64,000 bases of DNA from Candidatus Mediterraneibacter merdavium (GTDB taxonomy: Bacteria; Bacillota; Clostridia; Lachnospirales; Lachnospiraceae): NCBI GenBank assembly GCA_019118545.1, contig DWYT01000160.1:43345-107344 (forward strand), read 5' to 3'. The first letter of the stretch is position 1. Each line of letters begins with the position of its first letter. Shown here one piece after another: positions 24,940 through 34,106 of the stretch. The notes beneath the pieces were generated by a model. That model worked only from the letters and a program-made list of their open reading frames with translations, was not told the origin of the DNA and searched no databases. The position numbers and the translations under genes are program-made.

Positions 24940-25899
24940 ATGCACTATGACATCAGTTTTCCGAATATTGGGATTTACCTAGACCATGTCGGGAAGAGCA
25001 TCAATGTTCTCGGATTTGAAATTGCATATTACGGCATCATCATTGGGTGTGCCATCCTGATCGGATTTCTTATCGCCACATCGGAGGCAAAGTGTACGCG
25101 TCAGAATCCGGAGGATTATCTTGATATGGGGATCATCGGTGTGGTCGCGGGTATCGCGGGCGCAAGGATTTACTTTGTGGTCTTTTCGTGGGATCTGTAT
25201 AAGGACAACCTTCTGGAGATCTTTAACACCCGCAACGGCGGGCTTGCCATCTACGGCGGCGTCATAGGCGCGGTGCTGGCAGTGTTTATCATGGCGCGGG
25301 TGAAGAAGCTCTCTCCCTTTGTGATACTGGACACCGTGGCAATGGCCATACTGAATGGACAGATGCTCGGGCGTTGGGGAAATTTTTTCAACAGAGAGGC
25401 GTTCGGAGAATATACAGACAGTCTTTTCGCCATGCGGTTGCCGCTGGACGCGGTGCGTTCAGGCGATGTGACAGAAGCAATGCGTGAGCATATAGAGACT
25501 ATAGGCGGCGTTGACTACATCCAAGTGCACCCGACATTTTTGTATGAGTCCGTGTGGTGCGCGGTACTGCTCATTATTCTTGTCTTTTACAGAAAGAGGA
25601 AGAAATATGAAGGAGAGCTTTTCCTTCTGTATGTGTTCGGTTATGCGCTGGGGAGAGTGTGGATCGAGGGCCTGCGGACAGATCAGCTCCTTCTTCCGGG
25701 AATCGATTTTCCGGTATCCCAGCTTCTCGCCGGGGTTATCGTCATCGCGGCGGGCGGCGCACTGCTCTATCTGAGAAAACATCACAAAGGAATACCGATG
25801 ATGAAGGGCAGTAAGGTGTACGAGCCCATGCCGGATAAGATAGAAGGGAAAAAGCGGCCGAAGAAAAAGGACAGGATATTTCATTTTAAGGATAAGTAA
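24940..25899 (+). CDS. lgt: Prolipoprotein diacylglyceryl transferase
   Basis: This membrane enzyme attaches diacylglycerol from phosphatidylglycerol to the lipobox cysteine of prelipoproteins. The 319-residue protein has about seven hydrophobic segments and the signatures GGLAIYGGVIG, LGRWGNFFNREAFG and HPTFLYES. The C-terminus is extended by a basic tail of about 50 residues (KIEGKKRPKKKDRIFHFKDK). AAGGAGAAG precedes the ATG. Confidence 0.95.
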   Translation: MHYDISFPNIGIYLDHVGKSINVLGFEIAYYGIIIGCAILIGFLIATSEAKCTRQNPEDYLDMGIIGVVAGIAGARIYFVVFSWDLYKDNLLEIFNTRNGGLAIYGGVIGAVLAVFIMARVKKLSPFVILDTVAMAILNGQMLGRWGNFFNREAFGEYTDSLFAMRLPLDAVRSGDVTEAMREHIETIGGVDYIQVHPTFLYESVWCAVLLIILVFYRKRKKYEGELFLLYVFGYALGRVWIEGLRTDQLLLPGIDFPVSQLLAGVIVIAAGGALLYLRKHHKGIPMMKGSKVYEPMPDKIEGKKRPKKKDRIFHFKDK

Positions 25900-25979
25900 G
25901 AGGGGATGAGGGTATGCTGGCTCAGCCAGAAGACTGAACTGCAACAGGAAGGTTACAGGAAAATAGGAAAATGCCTCTT

Positions 25980-26050
25980 AAGACCTTGACTTCCATTTGC
26001 ACACCGTGGTACAATACTACGGCGAATGGAAGTTAGGTCTTTTTTTTTAT
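25980..26050 (+). terminator. Terminator-like hairpin whose loop carries the next promoter
   Basis: AAGACCT-tg-ACTTCCATTTGC (from 25980) pairs with GCGAATGGAAGT-ta-GGTCTT (to 26042), followed by a run of nine T. Transcripts from lgt can end here. The 23-bp loop plus left arm hold the -35 and -10 of the rpmG promoter. Confidence 0.75.
25986..26015 (+). promoter_or_regulatory. Promoter of rpmG-secE-nusG
   Basis: TTGACT (25986-25991), 18-bp spacer, extended -10 TGG then TACAAT (26010-26015). The start is expected near 26022, about 100 bases before rpmG. Confidence 0.75.
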
Positions 26051-26122
26051 GCCTAAAAACCGATGGGGTCGCAGCCATCAGAGTAACACGCAGGTGAATA
26101 TTAAAAAAGCGAGGTGGAAGTT

Positions 26123-26272
26123 GTGCGCACAAGAATTACACTGGAGTGTACGGAATGCAAAAACCGTAACTACAACATGACGAAGGACAAGAAAGCTCAT
26201 CCGGACCGCATGGAGACTAAGAAGTACTGCAGATTCTGTAAATCACACACGCTGCATAAAGAGACAAAGTAG
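26123..26272 (+). CDS. rpmG: 50S ribosomal protein L33
   Basis: A 49-residue large-subunit protein. It starts with GTG ([18 protein letters not shown]) and has two CxxC zinc pairs, CTEC and CRFC, ending in SHTLHKETK. The ribosome binding site is GAGGTGG. It is first in the rpmG-secE-nusG unit, as in most Firmicutes. It keeps all four cysteines, so it is the zinc-binding form. Confidence 0.95.
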   Translation: MRTRITLECTECKNRNYNMTKDKKAHPDRMETKKYCRFCKSHTLHKETK

Positions 26273-26293
26273 TCGTCGGAAGGAAGTGGCATT

Positions 26294-26491
26294 ATGAGTG
26301 AGAACACAAAGACTCAGAAGAAGAGCTGGTTCAAAGGACTTCAGGCAGAGTTCAAGAAAGTCATTTGGCCGGACAAAAAGACACTTGCAAGACAGACCAC
26401 GGCAGTTGTTGCCGTATCCGTGATCCTCGGAGCGCTGATCGCTGTCATCGACGCGATCCTTCAGTTCGGACTGGAATTACTGGTACGATAG
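26294..26491 (+). CDS. secE: Protein translocase subunit SecE
   Basis: The 65-residue single-span SecE of Gram-positive bacteria. The amphipathic SWFKGLQAEFKKVIWPDKKTL stretch precedes one C-terminal membrane helix (about 37-60). It stabilises SecY in the translocon. It sits between rpmG and nusG, the classical order. Confidence 0.95.
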   Translation: MSENTKTQKKSWFKGLQAEFKKVIWPDKKTLARQTTAVVAVSVILGALIAVIDAILQFGLELLVR

Positions 26492-26516
26492 CTAAGTGCA
26501 GCAGAAAGGTGATTTT

Positions 26517-27035
26517 ATGTCAGAGGCAAAATGGTATGTAGTTCATACTTATTCGGGGTATGAAAACAAGGTGAAGGCGAACATTGATAAGACGATCGAG
26601 AACCGCCATCTGGAAGACCAGATTCTTGAAGTCCGTGTCCCCATGGAGGAAGTGACGGAACTTAAGAACGGTGTCCAGAAAGCCGTACAGCGCAAGATGT
26701 TCCCGGGTTATGTGATGATTCATATGATCATGAACGACGACACATGGTATGTTGTCAGAAATACCCGCGGAGTCACAGGGTTTGTAGGACCCGGTTCCAA
26801 GCCGGTGCCGCTGGAAGAGAGCGAGATGGCGAACCTCGGCATCAAGAGGGACAATGTCATCGTAAACTTCGGAGTGGGCGATATGGTTGTCGTTACGGGC
26901 GGCGCATGGGAAGGCACGGTGGGAGCCGTACAGAGCATGAACGAGCAGAAGAAGAGCCTGTCTATCAATGTTGAACTTTTTGGCCGGGAGACTCCGGTCG
27001 AGCTTAGTTTTTCAGAAGTGAAGAAAATGGATTAA
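26517..27035 (+). CDS. nusG: Transcription termination/antitermination factor NusG
   Basis: A 172-residue elongation factor that binds RNA polymerase and couples it to ribosomes or Rho. The NGN domain (KWYVVHTYSGYENKVKANID, MFPGYVMIHMIMNDDTWYVV) is followed by the KOW domain (VGDMVVVTGGAWEGTVGAV). I start it at ATG 26517 after AAAGGTG; an in-frame start at 26496 would be poorly spaced. Confidence 0.96.
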   Translation: MSEAKWYVVHTYSGYENKVKANIDKTIENRHLEDQILEVRVPMEEVTELKNGVQKAVQRKMFPGYVMIHMIMNDDTWYVVRNTRGVTGFVGPGSKPVPLEESEMANLGIKRDNVIVNFGVGDMVVVTGGAWEGTVGAVQSMNEQKKSLSINVELFGRETPVELSFSEVKKMD

Positions 27036-27040
27036 AGATG

Positions 27041-27087
27041 AGTGGGAGGGGCGTGTCCCCGTAGGTACCACAAGGAGGTAATTGAAA
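27041..27087 (+). promoter_or_regulatory. Leader of rplK, matching the leader of rplA
   Basis: This 47-base stretch opens AGTGGGAGGGGC, contains a short G/C hairpin, and ends ACCACAAGGAGGT before the start codon. It matches 27661-27708 at about 39 positions. The shared form suggests a common recognition element, possibly for L1, rather than a chance ribosome binding site. Confidence 0.5.
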
Positions 27088-27513
27088 ATGGCAAAAAAAG
27101 TAGAAGGTTATATCAAATTACAGATTCCTGCCGGCAAGGCAACTCCGGCACCGCCGGTTGGTCCCGCGCTTGGACAGCACGGAGTAAACATCGTTGAGTT
27201 TACAAAGCAGTTCAACGCAAGGACGGCCGACCAAGGCGACCTGATCATTCCGGTTGTCATCACAGTATACAATGACAGAAGTTTCAGCTTCATCACAAAG
27301 ACACCGCCGGCAGCAGTCCTGATCAAAAAGGCATGCAAGATCCAGTCAGGGTCAGGCGTACCGAACAAGAACAAGGTTGCGACGATCACAAAAGCTCAGC
27401 TTCAGGAGATCGCTGAAATGAAGATGCCGGATCTTAATGCGGCAAGCGTTGAAGCGGCGATGAGCATGGTAGCAGGAACATGCCGTTCCATGGGCGTAGT
27501 CGTAGAGGAATAG
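27088..27513 (+). CDS. rplK: 50S ribosomal protein L11
   Basis: A 141-residue protein of the GTPase-associated centre that binds 23S rRNA with thiopeptide antibiotics. The N-terminal [26 protein letters not shown] and the C-terminal rRNA-binding domain ([20 protein letters not shown]) are complete. The start ATG is 27088, after AAGGAGGT. Confidence 0.97.
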   Translation: MAKKVEGYIKLQIPAGKATPAPPVGPALGQHGVNIVEFTKQFNARTADQGDLIIPVVITVYNDRSFSFITKTPPAAVLIKKACKIQSGSGVPNKNKVATITKAQLQEIAEMKMPDLNAASVEAAMSMVAGTCRSMGVVVEE

Positions 27514-27660
27514 AGCACTTGGCGATGCACTGAACACTTAGCGAGGTGCTTCCGAGCCTAGTGCGAAAGCCGTTCCGTGAGATTAGCGAGACCACGCGGT
27601 TGGCGGGGGCTAGGTTAGCGAACGGAACTACCTTTTATAGAAGCGAAGCATATGTAAACA
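27514..27660 (+). other. Structured spacer between rplK and rplA
   Basis: No gene. The sequence can fold: CCGTTC (27570-27575) pairs with GAACGG (27620-27625), and AGCACT near 27514 pairs with AGGTGCT near 27545. TTAGCGA occurs three times. A spacer this long between rplK and rplA is not usual; it ends just before a second copy of the rplK leader. Confidence 0.45.
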
Positions 27661-27708
27661 AGTGGGAGGGGCAAGATCCCGCAAACACCACAAGGAGGTT
27701 ATTGTAAA
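27661..27708 (+). promoter_or_regulatory. Leader of rplA, matching the leader of rplK
   Basis: AGTGGGAGGGGC, a short G/C hairpin with ATCCCG, then ACCACAAGGAGGT before the rplA ATG. See 27041-27087 for the partner copy. Confidence 0.5.
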
Positions 27709-28401
27709 ATGAAACGAGGAAAGAAATATATCGAAGCTGCAAAACTGATCGAGAGAGGAAATCTCTACGACAAGGAAGAAGCAGTAGCATTAGTAAAAAA
27801 GGCAGCAACAGCAAAATTTGACGAGACGATTGAGGCTCACATCAGAACAGGATGTGACGGACGCCACGCTGACCAGCAGATCCGCGGCGCGGTTGTACTT
27901 CCGCACGGAACAGGTAAGAAGGTTCGTATCCTTGTATTTGCGAAAGATGCAAAGGCTGAGGAAGCAAAGGCGGCAGGCGCTGATTTCGTGGGCGGCGACG
28001 AGCTGATCCCGAAGATTCAGAACGAGGGATGGCTTGACTTTGACGTAGTTGTTGCTACACCGGATATGATGGGTGTTGTAGGACGTCTCGGACGTGTTCT
28101 CGGACCGAAGGGACTCATGCCGAACCCGAAGGCTGGAACAGTTACGATGGACGTGACAAAGGCGGTCAATGACATCAAAGCCGGTAAGATCGAGTACAGA
28201 CTCGACAAGACAAACATTATCCACGTGCCGATCGGTAAAGCGTCCTTTACTGAGGAGCAGTTAGCGGACAACTTCCAGACGCTTATCGACGCGATCAATA
28301 AGGCAAGACCTGCAGCGGTTAAGGGACAGTTCCTTAAGAGTGTGACTCTTACATCTACAATGGGCCCGGGCGTGAAGGTCAATCCGATGAAGCTCGCGTA
28401 A
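27709..28401 (+). CDS. rplA: 50S ribosomal protein L1
   Basis: A 230-residue protein of the ribosomal L1 stalk, often a translational repressor of its own operon. Family sequences are clear: [40 protein letters not shown] and [17 protein letters not shown]. It ends the rplK-rplA unit, followed by a strong terminator. Confidence 0.97.
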   Translation: MKRGKKYIEAAKLIERGNLYDKEEAVALVKKAATAKFDETIEAHIRTGCDGRHADQQIRGAVVLPHGTGKKVRILVFAKDAKAEEAKAAGADFVGGDELIPKIQNEGWLDFDVVVATPDMMGVVGRLGRVLGPKGLMPNPKAGTVTMDVTKAVNDIKAGKIEYRLDKTNIIHVPIGKASFTEEQLADNFQTLIDAINKARPAAVKGQFLKSVTLTSTMGPGVKVNPMKLA

Positions 28402-28432
28402 TTGACAGAGATATAGATTTATCAGAAGGGAA

Positions 28433-28478
28433 GGACATTTTTCGGATCAGTTATAAGGTTCGAAAAATGTCCTTTTTT
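28433..28478 (+). terminator. Terminator of rplK-rplA
   Basis: GGACATTTTTCG (28433-28444) pairs perfectly with CGAAAAATGTCC (28461-28472), followed by six T. Confidence 0.9.
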
Positions 28479-28557
28479 GTTGTTTAAGGAACTAGAAAAA
28501 TAGTGTTGATTGTAATAATAGATGAATCATAGGATGAATCCATAAATTGAAAAATGC

Positions 28558-28586
28558 TTGACAGCTAGAATATACTGTGCTAAACT
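28558..28586 (+). promoter_or_regulatory. Promoter of rplJ-rplL
   Basis: TTGACA (28558-28563), 17-bp spacer, extended -10 TGC then TAAACT (28581-28586). The start is expected near 28593, at the beginning of the L10 leader. Confidence 0.75.
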
Positions 28587-28589
28587 ATA

Positions 28590-28715
28590 CCAGCAACTGC
28601 CGAAGACAGTAGGTGCTGTAAAGCGTAAGGACGACCCGCCTACCGAGGAAAGTTAGATTTATTACGCAAGTATGAATTTATAAACCTCTGTGTCTTTTGG
28701 CGCGGAGGTTTTTTG
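28590..28715 (+). ncRNA. Ribosomal protein L10 leader with attenuator
   Basis: The leader shows the conserved parts of the L10(L12)4-binding RNA: CTGCCGAAGACAGTAGGTG, then CCTACCGAGGAAAG, which pair as the kink-turn-bearing stem. A terminator-type hairpin AACCTCTG/CGGAGGTT with TTTTTT follows at 28682-28714, 66 bases before the L10 start codon. Excess L10-L12 complex is known to bind such leaders and reduce expression of the downstream genes. Confidence 0.88.
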
Positions 28716-28780
28716 ATACCATAGCAATATGGCAGGACTTTGGCAGTACACGCGAATAACATAAGGAGGTGTACCAGAAA

Positions 28781-29335
28781 GTGGCAAAAGTTGAATTAAA
28801 ACAGCCGATCGTACAGGCGATCGCAGAAGAGATCAAAGACGCCCAGTCAGTTGTTCTTGTTGACTACCGCGGACTTACTGTTGCTCAGGATACAGAACTG
28901 CGCAAGCAGCTCAGAGAAGCGGGCATCATCTATAAGGTATACAAGAACACGATGATGAAGAGAGCTTTCGAGGGAACTGAGTTTGCAGGTCTTGACAACT
29001 GTCTGGAAGGACCGAGCGCTATCGCAATTTCCAAGGATGACGCGACAGCACCGGCAAGAATCCTGTGCAAGTTTGCCAAGGACGCTCAGGCGCTTGAGCT
29101 TAAGGGCGGTGTCGTAGAAGGAACAGTCTATGACGTTGCAGGGCTTACAGAGCTCTCCAAGATTCCGTCAAGAGAAGAGCTTCTTTCCAAACTTCTTGGA
29201 AGCATCCAGTCACCGATTACAAACTTTGCTCGTGTTATTAAGCAGATCGCAGAGCAGGGCGGTGAGGCGGCTCCTGTAGAGGCGGCAGCTGAGACAGCAG
29301 AAGCTCCGGCAGAGACACCGGAAGCAGAGGCGTAA
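28781..29335 (+). CDS. rplJ: 50S ribosomal protein L10
   Basis: A 184-residue protein that anchors L7/L12 dimers on the ribosome stalk. The N-terminus MAKVELKQPIVQAIAEEI and the SVVLVDYRGLTVAQDTELRK stretch are typical; the tail is Ala/Glu-rich. The start is GTG at 28781, ten bases after AAGGAGGT; an earlier in-frame GTG at 28769 overlaps the ribosome binding site and is rejected. Confidence 0.96.
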   Translation: MAKVELKQPIVQAIAEEIKDAQSVVLVDYRGLTVAQDTELRKQLREAGIIYKVYKNTMMKRAFEGTEFAGLDNCLEGPSAIAISKDDATAPARILCKFAKDAQALELKGGVVEGTVYDVAGLTELSKIPSREELLSKLLGSIQSPITNFARVIKQIAEQGGEAAPVEAAAETAEAPAETPEAEA

Positions 29336-29418
29336 CAGCGGGGGAATCCCCACGAAAAATGACCATACAGGTCGAGTAATGATTTCAGAACAAAACAAGA
29401 AAATGGAGGATATGTAAA

Positions 29419-29793
29419 ATGGCTAAGATGACAACAGCTGAAATGATCGAAGCGATCAAAGAGTTATCAGTATTAGAGTTAAACGAGCTTGTTAAGGCTT
29501 GTGAAGAAGAGTTCGGCGTATCTGCAGCAGCAGGCGTTGTAGTTGCAGCAGCAGGCGGAGAGGCTGCAGCAGCAGAGGAGAAAGATGAGTTTGATGTAGA
29601 GCTTGTATCTGCAGGTTCTTCTAAGGTTAAGGTTATCAAGGTTGTACGCGAGATCACAGGCCTTGGACTGAAAGAGGCGAAAGAGCTCGTAGACGGAGCG
29701 CCGAAGGTAGTTAAAGAGGGCGTTTCCAAGGCAGAGGCTGAGGAGATCAAGGCTAAGCTTGAGGCTGAGGGCGCTGAGGTAGCTATGAAATAA
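29419..29793 (+). CDS. rplL: 50S ribosomal protein L7/L12
   Basis: The 124-residue stalk protein that recruits translation GTPases. It has an N-terminal dimerisation helix pair ([20 protein letters not shown]), an Ala-rich hinge (about 35-55) and the C-terminal domain [34 protein letters not shown] precedes the ATG. Confidence 0.97.
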   Translation: MAKMTTAEMIEAIKELSVLELNELVKACEEEFGVSAAAGVVVAAAGGEAAAAEEKDEFDVELVSAGSSKVKVIKVVREITGLGLKEAKELVDGAPKVVKEGVSKAEAEEIKAKLEAEGAEVAMK

Positions 29794-29814
29794 TCACCTG
29801 ATAAAGGTGTGCGG

Positions 29815-29850
29815 GCCGCAGAGGATGAGTTCTTCTGCGGCTCTTTGTTC
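29815..29850 (+). terminator. Hairpin after rplL
   Basis: GCCGCAGA (29815-29822) pairs with TCTGCGGC (29834-29841), followed by TCTTTGTTC. It may end or thin out the rplJ-rplL transcript before the separate rpoB promoter. Confidence 0.6.
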
Positions 29851-30031
29851 CCCGTCCGCCCATACCAGCTCGAAGCAGAGCTTCCCGCTGGATGGCACAG
29901 CCATATGCAGCCTTGCTTCTGCCTCGGTTTATGCAGACAAGTCTGCACACCGACGACGGATCAAGCCTGCGCATGTCGGACGCTCATACCATAATCAGGG
30001 AAAAATGTCAAGAAAAATCGAAAGAATGTTG

Positions 30032-30061
30032 TTGACAATAAAAAGAGCCATGTGTTATAGT
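30032..30061 (+). promoter_or_regulatory. Promoter of rpoB-rpoC
   Basis: TTGACA (30032-30037), 18-bp spacer, extended -10 TGT then TATAGT (30056-30061). The leader is about 155 nt. AAAAGAGCC of the spacer (30041-30049) can pair with GGCTCTTTT further down (30120-30128), so transcripts from upstream would form a terminator-like structure here. Confidence 0.75.
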
Positions 30062-30222
30062 AAAAAATGCACTATTATGGAAAGCTATGCCATATTAGCG
30101 GACAGAAATTACTGTACACGGCTCTTTTCATATTATAGGGGTTCAGATCATCCGGCGGGATACACCAGTGTTTGAACAGTCTTACGGGTGATTGAAAATA
30201 AAACAGAGGAGTGAAAACGTCA

Positions 30223-33200
30223 ATGGAGAAAAACAGGATCCGTCCCATTAAAACCGGAAAAAGCTTCCGCATGAGCTATTCTAGGCAGAAGGAAGTATTG
30301 GAGATGCCGAACCTCATTGAAGTTCAGAAGGATTCCTACCAGTGGTTTCTGGATGAAGGACTCAAAGAGGTGTTCGACGATATTTCCCCAATCGCTGATT
30401 ACAGCGGCCATTTAAGTCTGGAATTTGTGGATTTCACGCTTTGCGAAGACGATGTGAAATACACGATCGACGAGTGCAAAGAGCGCGACGCGACTTATGC
30501 GGCACCCCTGAAAGTCAGGGTAAGGCTCCACAACAAGGAGACAGATGAGATCAACGAGCATGAGATCTTCATGGGAGACCTTCCGCTGATGACCAAGACA
30601 GGAACCTTCGTCATCAACGGGGCAGAACGTGTCATCGTCAGCCAGCTTGTGCGTTCCCCGGGTATCTATTACGGCATCGCCCATGATAAACTGGGTAAGA
30701 AACTCTATTCGGCGACCGTGATCCCGAACAGAGGCGCATGGCTTGAGTATGAGACAGACTCCAATGACGTTTTTTATGTGCGCGTGGACCGTACAAGAAA
30801 GGTGCCGATCACAGTGCTGATCCGTGCTCTGGGTATCGGTACGAACGCGGAGATCATAGATTTGTTCGGCGAGGAGCCTAAGATCCTCGCGAGCTTCGGG
30901 AAGGACACTGCTGAGAACTATCAGGAGGGTCTGTTAGAGCTGTATAAAAAGATCCGTCCGGGCGAGCCGCTGGCAGTGGACAGTGCGGAGAGCCTGATCA
31001 ACAGTATGTTCTTTGATCCGAGACGTTACGATCTGGCGAAAGTAGGCCGTTATAAATTCAATAAGAAGCTGATGTTCAGAAACCGTGTGAGCGGACAGAT
31101 CCTTGCTGAGGATGTGGTGAGTCCGCTGACAGGCGAAGTCGTGGCCGAAAAAGGGACAAAGCTTACCCGTGAACTGGCGGATACGATCCAGAACAGCGCT
31201 GTCCCGTTTATATGGGTAGAGGGAGAGGACGAGTCAAGAAACATCAAGATTCTTTCTAATATGATGGTAGATCTTCGGGCGGTCGTTGACATCGACCCGA
31301 AGGAAGTGGGCGTCACAGAGCAGGTATTTTATCCGGTGCTCGCAGGCATCATCGAGGAATCCGCAGGGGATATCGAAGAGATGAAGAGCATGATCCGCCG
31401 CGATATTCATGACCTGATTCCGAAGCACATTACGAAGGAAGATATTTTAGCTTCCATTAACTATAATATGCACCTTGAGTACGGCATGGGAAATGACGAT
31501 GACATCGACCATCTGGGCAACCGCCGCATCCGCGCGGTAGGCGAGCTGCTCCAGAACCAGTACAGGATCGGTCTGTCCAGACTGGAGAGAGTCGTGCGCG
31601 AGCGTATGACGACACAGGATCAGGAGGGCATTTCTCCGCAGTCACTCATCAACATCAAGCCGGTGACGGCAGCGGTGAAGGAGTTCTTCGGTTCCTCACA
31701 GCTTTCACAGTTCATGGATCAGAACAACCCGCTTGGAGAGCTGACCCACAAGAGGCGTCTTTCCGCGCTCGGGCCGGGCGGTCTTTCCAGAGACCGTGCA
31801 GGATTCGAGGTCCGCGACGTACACTACTCTCACTACGGAAGAATGTGTCCGATCGAGACGCCCGAGGGTCCGAACATCGGTCTGATCAACTCCCTTGCGA
31901 CATACGCAAGGATCAACCAGTACGGTTTTGTCGAGGCGCCGTACAGAAAGATCGACAAGACAGATCCGGAGAACCCGGTAGTCACAGAGGAAGTCGTATA
32001 TATGACTGCCGATGAAGAGGATAACTACCATGTGGCACAGGCGAATACACCGCTTGACGGGGAAGGACACTTTATCCACAAGAATGTATCCGGTCGTTAC
32101 CGCGAGGAGACACAGGAGTACGAGAGAAGCAAGTTCGATTACATGGACGTTTCTCCGAAGATGGTGTTCTCTGTCGCAACGGCGCTCATCCCGTTCCTTG
32201 AGAACGACGACGCGAACCGTGCCCTCATGGGTTCAAACATGCAGCGTCAGGCAGTGCCGCTGCTCACCACAGAGGCTCCGGTAGTCGGGACGGGTATGGA
32301 AGTGAAATCCGCTGTCGATTCCGGTGTGTGCGTGGTGGCAGAGCAGGGCGGCGAGGTTGAGAGTTCTACGTCAAAGGAGATCGTGATCCGCCACGAGGAC
32401 GGCACGAAGGCGACCTACAAGCTGACCAAGTTCCAGCGAAGCAACCAGAGCAACTGCTACAACCAGAGACCGATTGTCAATAAAGGCGATATGGTAGAGG
32501 CAGGACAGGTCATCGCGGACGGCCCGTCTACATCCGGCGGCGAGATGGCGCTCGGAAAGAACCCGCTTATCGGTTTCATGACATGGGAGGGTTACAACTA
32601 CGAGGACGCCGTACTTTTAAGCGAGCGCCTTGTTCAGGATGATGTTTACACTTCTGTCCACATCGAAGAGTATGAGGCAGAGGCAAGAGATACAAAGCTC
32701 GGACCTGAGGAGATCACAAGAGACATCCCGGGCGTGGGCGACGACGCGCTCAAAGATCTGGATGAGAGAGGTATCATCCGTATCGGAGCGGAAGTAAGGG
32801 CAGGAGATATCCTCGTCGGAAAAGTGACTCCAAAGGGAGAGACAGAGCTGACGGCAGAGGAAAGACTGCTCCGCGCGATCTTCGGCGAGAAGGCGCGCGA
32901 GGTAAGAGATACTTCCCTGAAAGTGCCGCACGGCGAGTATGGTATCGTCGTTGACGCGAAAGTATTCACAAGGGAGAACGGCGACGAGCTGTCTCCGGGC
33001 GTGAATCAGGCAGTGCGCATCTACATCGCGCAGAAGAGAAAAATCTCCGTGGGAGATAAGATGGCGGGACGTCACGGCAACAAGGGTGTCGTTTCCCGTG
33101 TGCTCCCGGTGGAGGATATGCCGTTCCTGCCGAACGGACGTCCGCTGGACATCGTGCTCAACCCGCTGGGTGTGCCGTCCCGTATGAATATCGGGCAGGT

Positions 33201-34089
33201 GCTTGAGATTCACTTAAGCCTCGCGGCGAAAGCGCTTGGATTCAACATTTCCACTCCGGTATTCGACGGTGCGAATGAGGTTGACATCATGGATACCCTT
33301 GATCTGGCGAATGACTATGTAAACCTTGAGTGGGAAGAGTTTGAGAAGAAGCACGGAGCAGAGCTGCTTCCGGAGGTGCTTGAGTATCTTTCGGAGAACA
33401 GAGAGCACAGGAAACTCTGGAAAGGTGTACCGCTCTCAAGAGACGGAAAAGTCCGCCTGCGCGACGGGCGTACCGGAGAGTTCTTCGACAGTCCGGTTAC
33501 GATCGGACATATGCACTATCTGAAGCTCCACCATCTGGTAGACGACAAGATCCACGCTCGTTCTACCGGCCCGTACTCACTTGTCACACAGCAGCCGCTG
33601 GGCGGTAAGGCACAGTTCGGCGGACAGCGCTTCGGTGAGATGGAGGTGTGGGCGCTTGAGGCTTACGGCGCATCCTACACATTGCAGGAGATCCTGACAG
33701 TGAAATCCGATGATGTGGTAGGGCGTGTGAAGACCTACGAGGCGATCATCAAGGGAGAGAACATCCCGGAACCGGGTATTCCGGAATCCTTCAAGGTGCT
33801 TTTAAAAGAGCTCCAGTCACTGGCGCTGGATGTGCGTGTGCTGCGTGACGACAACACAGAGGTTGAGATCATGGAGAACGTGGATTACGGTGAGACAGAC
33901 CTGCGCCATATCATCGAGGGAGACAGAAAATACCGCGACGAGAACGAGTCCTTTGGCGAGCATGGATTTACCGAGCAGGAGTTTGTAGGCGAAGAGCTTG
34001 AGGACGTGGAGCCGGAAGACGAAGAACCGGATGATGCTGATCTCGACGCCATTGAGTTCGACGAGTATTCCGATTATGATGAAGAATAA
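30223..34089 (+). CDS. rpoB: DNA-directed RNA polymerase beta subunit
   Basis: The 1288-residue catalytic partner of beta-prime. Complete from [20 protein letters not shown] to the C-terminal clamp contact, with [20 protein letters not shown] (the rifampicin region, around residue 490), [25 protein letters not shown], and [13 protein letters not shown]. The rifampicin-region residues visible are wild-type-like (DQNNPL, HKRR, LGPGGL). I start it at ATG 30223; a GTG at 30211 abuts the ribosome binding site. The tail is strongly acidic. Confidence 0.98.
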   Translation: MEKNRIRPIKTGKSFRMSYSRQKEVLEMPNLIEVQKDSYQWFLDEGLKEVFDDISPIADYSGHLSLEFVDFTLCEDDVKYTIDECKERDATYAAPLKVRVRLHNKETDEINEHEIFMGDLPLMTKTGTFVINGAERVIVSQLVRSPGIYYGIAHDKLGKKLYSATVIPNRGAWLEYETDSNDVFYVRVDRTRKVPITVLIRALGIGTNAEIIDLFGEEPKILASFGKDTAENYQEGLLELYKKIRPGEPLAVDSAESLINSMFFDPRRYDLAKVGRYKFNKKLMFRNRVSGQILAEDVVSPLTGEVVAEKGTKLTRELADTIQNSAVPFIWVEGEDESRNIKILSNMMVDLRAVVDIDPKEVGVTEQVFYPVLAGIIEESAGDIEEMKSMIRRDIHDLIPKHITKEDILASINYNMHLEYGMGNDDDIDHLGNRRIRAVGELLQNQYRIGLSRLERVVRERMTTQDQEGISPQSLINIKPVTAAVKEFFGSSQLSQFMDQNNPLGELTHKRRLSALGPGGLSRDRAGFEVRDVHYSHYGRMCPIETPEGPNIGLINSLATYARINQYGFVEAPYRKIDKTDPENPVVTEEVVYMTADEEDNYHVAQANTPLDGEGHFIHKNVSGRYREETQEYERSKFDYMDVSPKMVFSVATALIPFLENDDANRALMGSNMQRQAVPLLTTEAPVVGTGMEVKSAVDSGVCVVAEQGGEVESSTSKEIVIRHEDGTKATYKLTKFQRSNQSNCYNQRPIVNKGDMVEAGQVIADGPSTSGGEMALGKNPLIGFMTWEGYNYEDAVLLSERLVQDDVYTSVHIEEYEAEARDTKLGPEEITRDIPGVGDDALKDLDERGIIRIGAEVRAGDILVGKVTPKGETELTAEERLLRAIFGEKAREVRDTSLKVPHGEYGIVVDAKVFTRENGDELSPGVNQAVRIYIAQKRKISVGDKMAGRHGNKGVVSRVLPVEDMPFLPNGRPLDIVLNPLGVPSRMNIGQVLEIHLSLAAKALGFNISTPVFDGANEVDIMDTLDLANDYVNLEWEEFEKKHGAELLPEVLEYLSENREHRKLWKGVPLSRDGKVRLRDGRTGEFFDSPVTIGHMHYLKLHHLVDDKIHARSTGPYSLVTQQPLGGKAQFGGQRFGEMEVWALEAYGASYTLQEILTVKSDDVVGRVKTYEAIIKGENIPEPGIPESFKVLLKELQSLALDVRVLRDDNTEVEIMENVDYGETDLRHIIEGDRKYRDENESFGEHGFTEQEFVGEELEDVEPEDEEPDDADLDAIEFDEYSDYDEE

Positions 34090-34106
34090 CAGGAGGAGCC
34101 ATATCT

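Noticed and set aside
29851-30031. A small gene between rplL and the rpoB promoter
   Set aside because: Frames here lack ribosome binding sites and are short; the only solid feature is the hairpin just after rplL.
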